The position numbers were made by a program, and so were the translations under genes. Source: a virus. From it: 58,853 bases of DNA. The stretch lies in IMG/VR virus record IMGVR_UViG_3300023184_006354, positions 1 through 58,853 of that record; one strand, 5' to 3'. Shown piece after piece: positions 58,447 through 58,853 of the stretch. Each line of letters begins with the position of its first letter. The first letter of the stretch is position 1. Under the pieces are notes generated by a model, which ran no database searches, was not told the DNA's origin, and worked only from the letters and a program-made list of their open reading frames with translations.

Positions 58447-58853
58447 ATGGGTATGTTTAATTATATCAAAGTCGAGCAAGATTTACCTCTTAATGATGAG
58501 TTAAAAGCTCTTAACATTGATTTTAAGAAAGAAGAATTTCAAACAAAAGAATTAGAAGAAAGTCTTATGTCTACTTATATTATTCGTGATTATAGATTAT
58601 TTGAATTAAAAATAACTAGCCATTGGGAAGATAATCCAGACTATGTAAAAGATGGTAGTAGATTTGGTGAATTTTTCAATAAGAATAAATTGGTAAAAGA
58701 TAGTGAAGAAGAAGTTTTTAGAGATGATTATACTGGAGTATTTACTTTCGGTTGTTACATTTTAGGGAAAGATATTAATGACGATGATCTTTTTCCAGAT
58801 TGGAAATGTGTTGTAATTAAAGGCTTAGTAGAAGAAATGTCTCTTATTACTCC
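58447..58853 (+). CDS. Hypothetical protein, 3' end outside window
   Basis: At least 135 residues: FNYIKVEQDLPLNDELKAL, then IIRDYRLFELKITSHWEDN, and GVFTFGCYILGKDINDDDLF. Beta-rich, no known family. Runs off the window. Confidence 0.6.
   Translation, partial: MGMFNYIKVEQDLPLNDELKALNIDFKKEEFQTKELEESLMSTYIIRDYRLFELKITSHWEDNPDYVKDGSRFGEFFNKNKLVKDSEEEVFRDDYTGVFTFGCYILGKDINDDDLFPDWKCVVIKGLVEEMSLIT

Noticed and set aside
1-58853. CRISPR array, integrase, retron or other reverse transcriptase
   Set aside because: Looked for regularly spaced repeats and for the signature motifs of these enzymes in all open frames; none seen.

Overview
The window is a 58.9 kb stretch of a large, very AT-rich, tailed double-stranded DNA phage genome. 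A lambda gpJ-like tail-tip protein and two gpK-like (JAB plus NlpC/P60) tail peptidases point to a siphovirus-type tail. The rest is a near-complete replication module, nucleotide metabolism, a phage-type sigma factor, free-standing homing endonucleases, tRNAs, a tmRNA and a very large sugar/glycosyltransferase locus, which suggests a huge (jumbo-class) phage. TGA, TAA and TAG all act as stops (standard bacterial code). No integrase or repressor is visible. The host cannot be fixed from the sequence: promoters are classic TTGACA/TATAAT, and the region around the tmRNA resume codon resembles the Bacillus tmRNA.

Layout: (1) 2-3946, tail-tip gpJ-like gene, cut at the window edge. (2) 3948-20170, minus strand: a possible annealing protein, two glycosyltransferase genes, then the replication block: Pol III alpha core, DEDDh exonuclease, a separate degenerate PHP subunit, PD-(D/E)XK nuclease, GIY-YIG endonuclease, primase, ThyX, DnaB helicase, a small nuclease and RecA. 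(3) 20151-35035, minus strand: about 15 kb for nucleotide-sugar synthesis (Gmd, epimerase/reductase, methyltransferase, AroB-like cyclase, SDR, NeuB, TPP enzyme, RfbB-like dehydratase, RfbH-like dehydrase) and seven glycosyltransferases. (4) 35080-36283: a virion-type gene, then a structured RNA locus with its own strong promoter. (5) 36284-39973, plus strand: class Ia ribonucleotide reductase. (6) 39975-42925, minus strand: small genes, another glycosyltransferase, a sigma factor and a dNMP kinase. (7) 42990-48771, plus strand: dCMP deaminase, membrane and secreted small proteins, IMPDH/GMP reductase-type enzyme, two tail peptidases, LSm-like and SEC-C-like proteins and adenylosuccinate synthetase. 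(8) 48768-49809, minus strand: HNH endonuclease and tmRNA. (9) 49881-58853, plus strand: small genes, virion-type genes, sulfotransferase-like paralogues, two tRNAs, UV-damage endonuclease and a phosphoesterase.

Together, ThyX, RNR, dCMP deaminase, dNMP kinase and the purine enzymes would supply dNTPs; the split Pol III, primase, helicase, RecA and nucleases would replicate and repair the genome; the glycan locus would remodel a host or virion surface sugar.

The strongest unusual signals are a complete phage tmRNA with its own 24-residue tag, a repeated promoter design in which the start codon lies only 5-9 nt after the -10 box (leaderless mRNAs), a compact GNRA-rich RNA between two divergent genes, a tRNA-Ser with an ACU anticodon, and a DNA polymerase III split into separate polymerase, proofreading and PHP genes.
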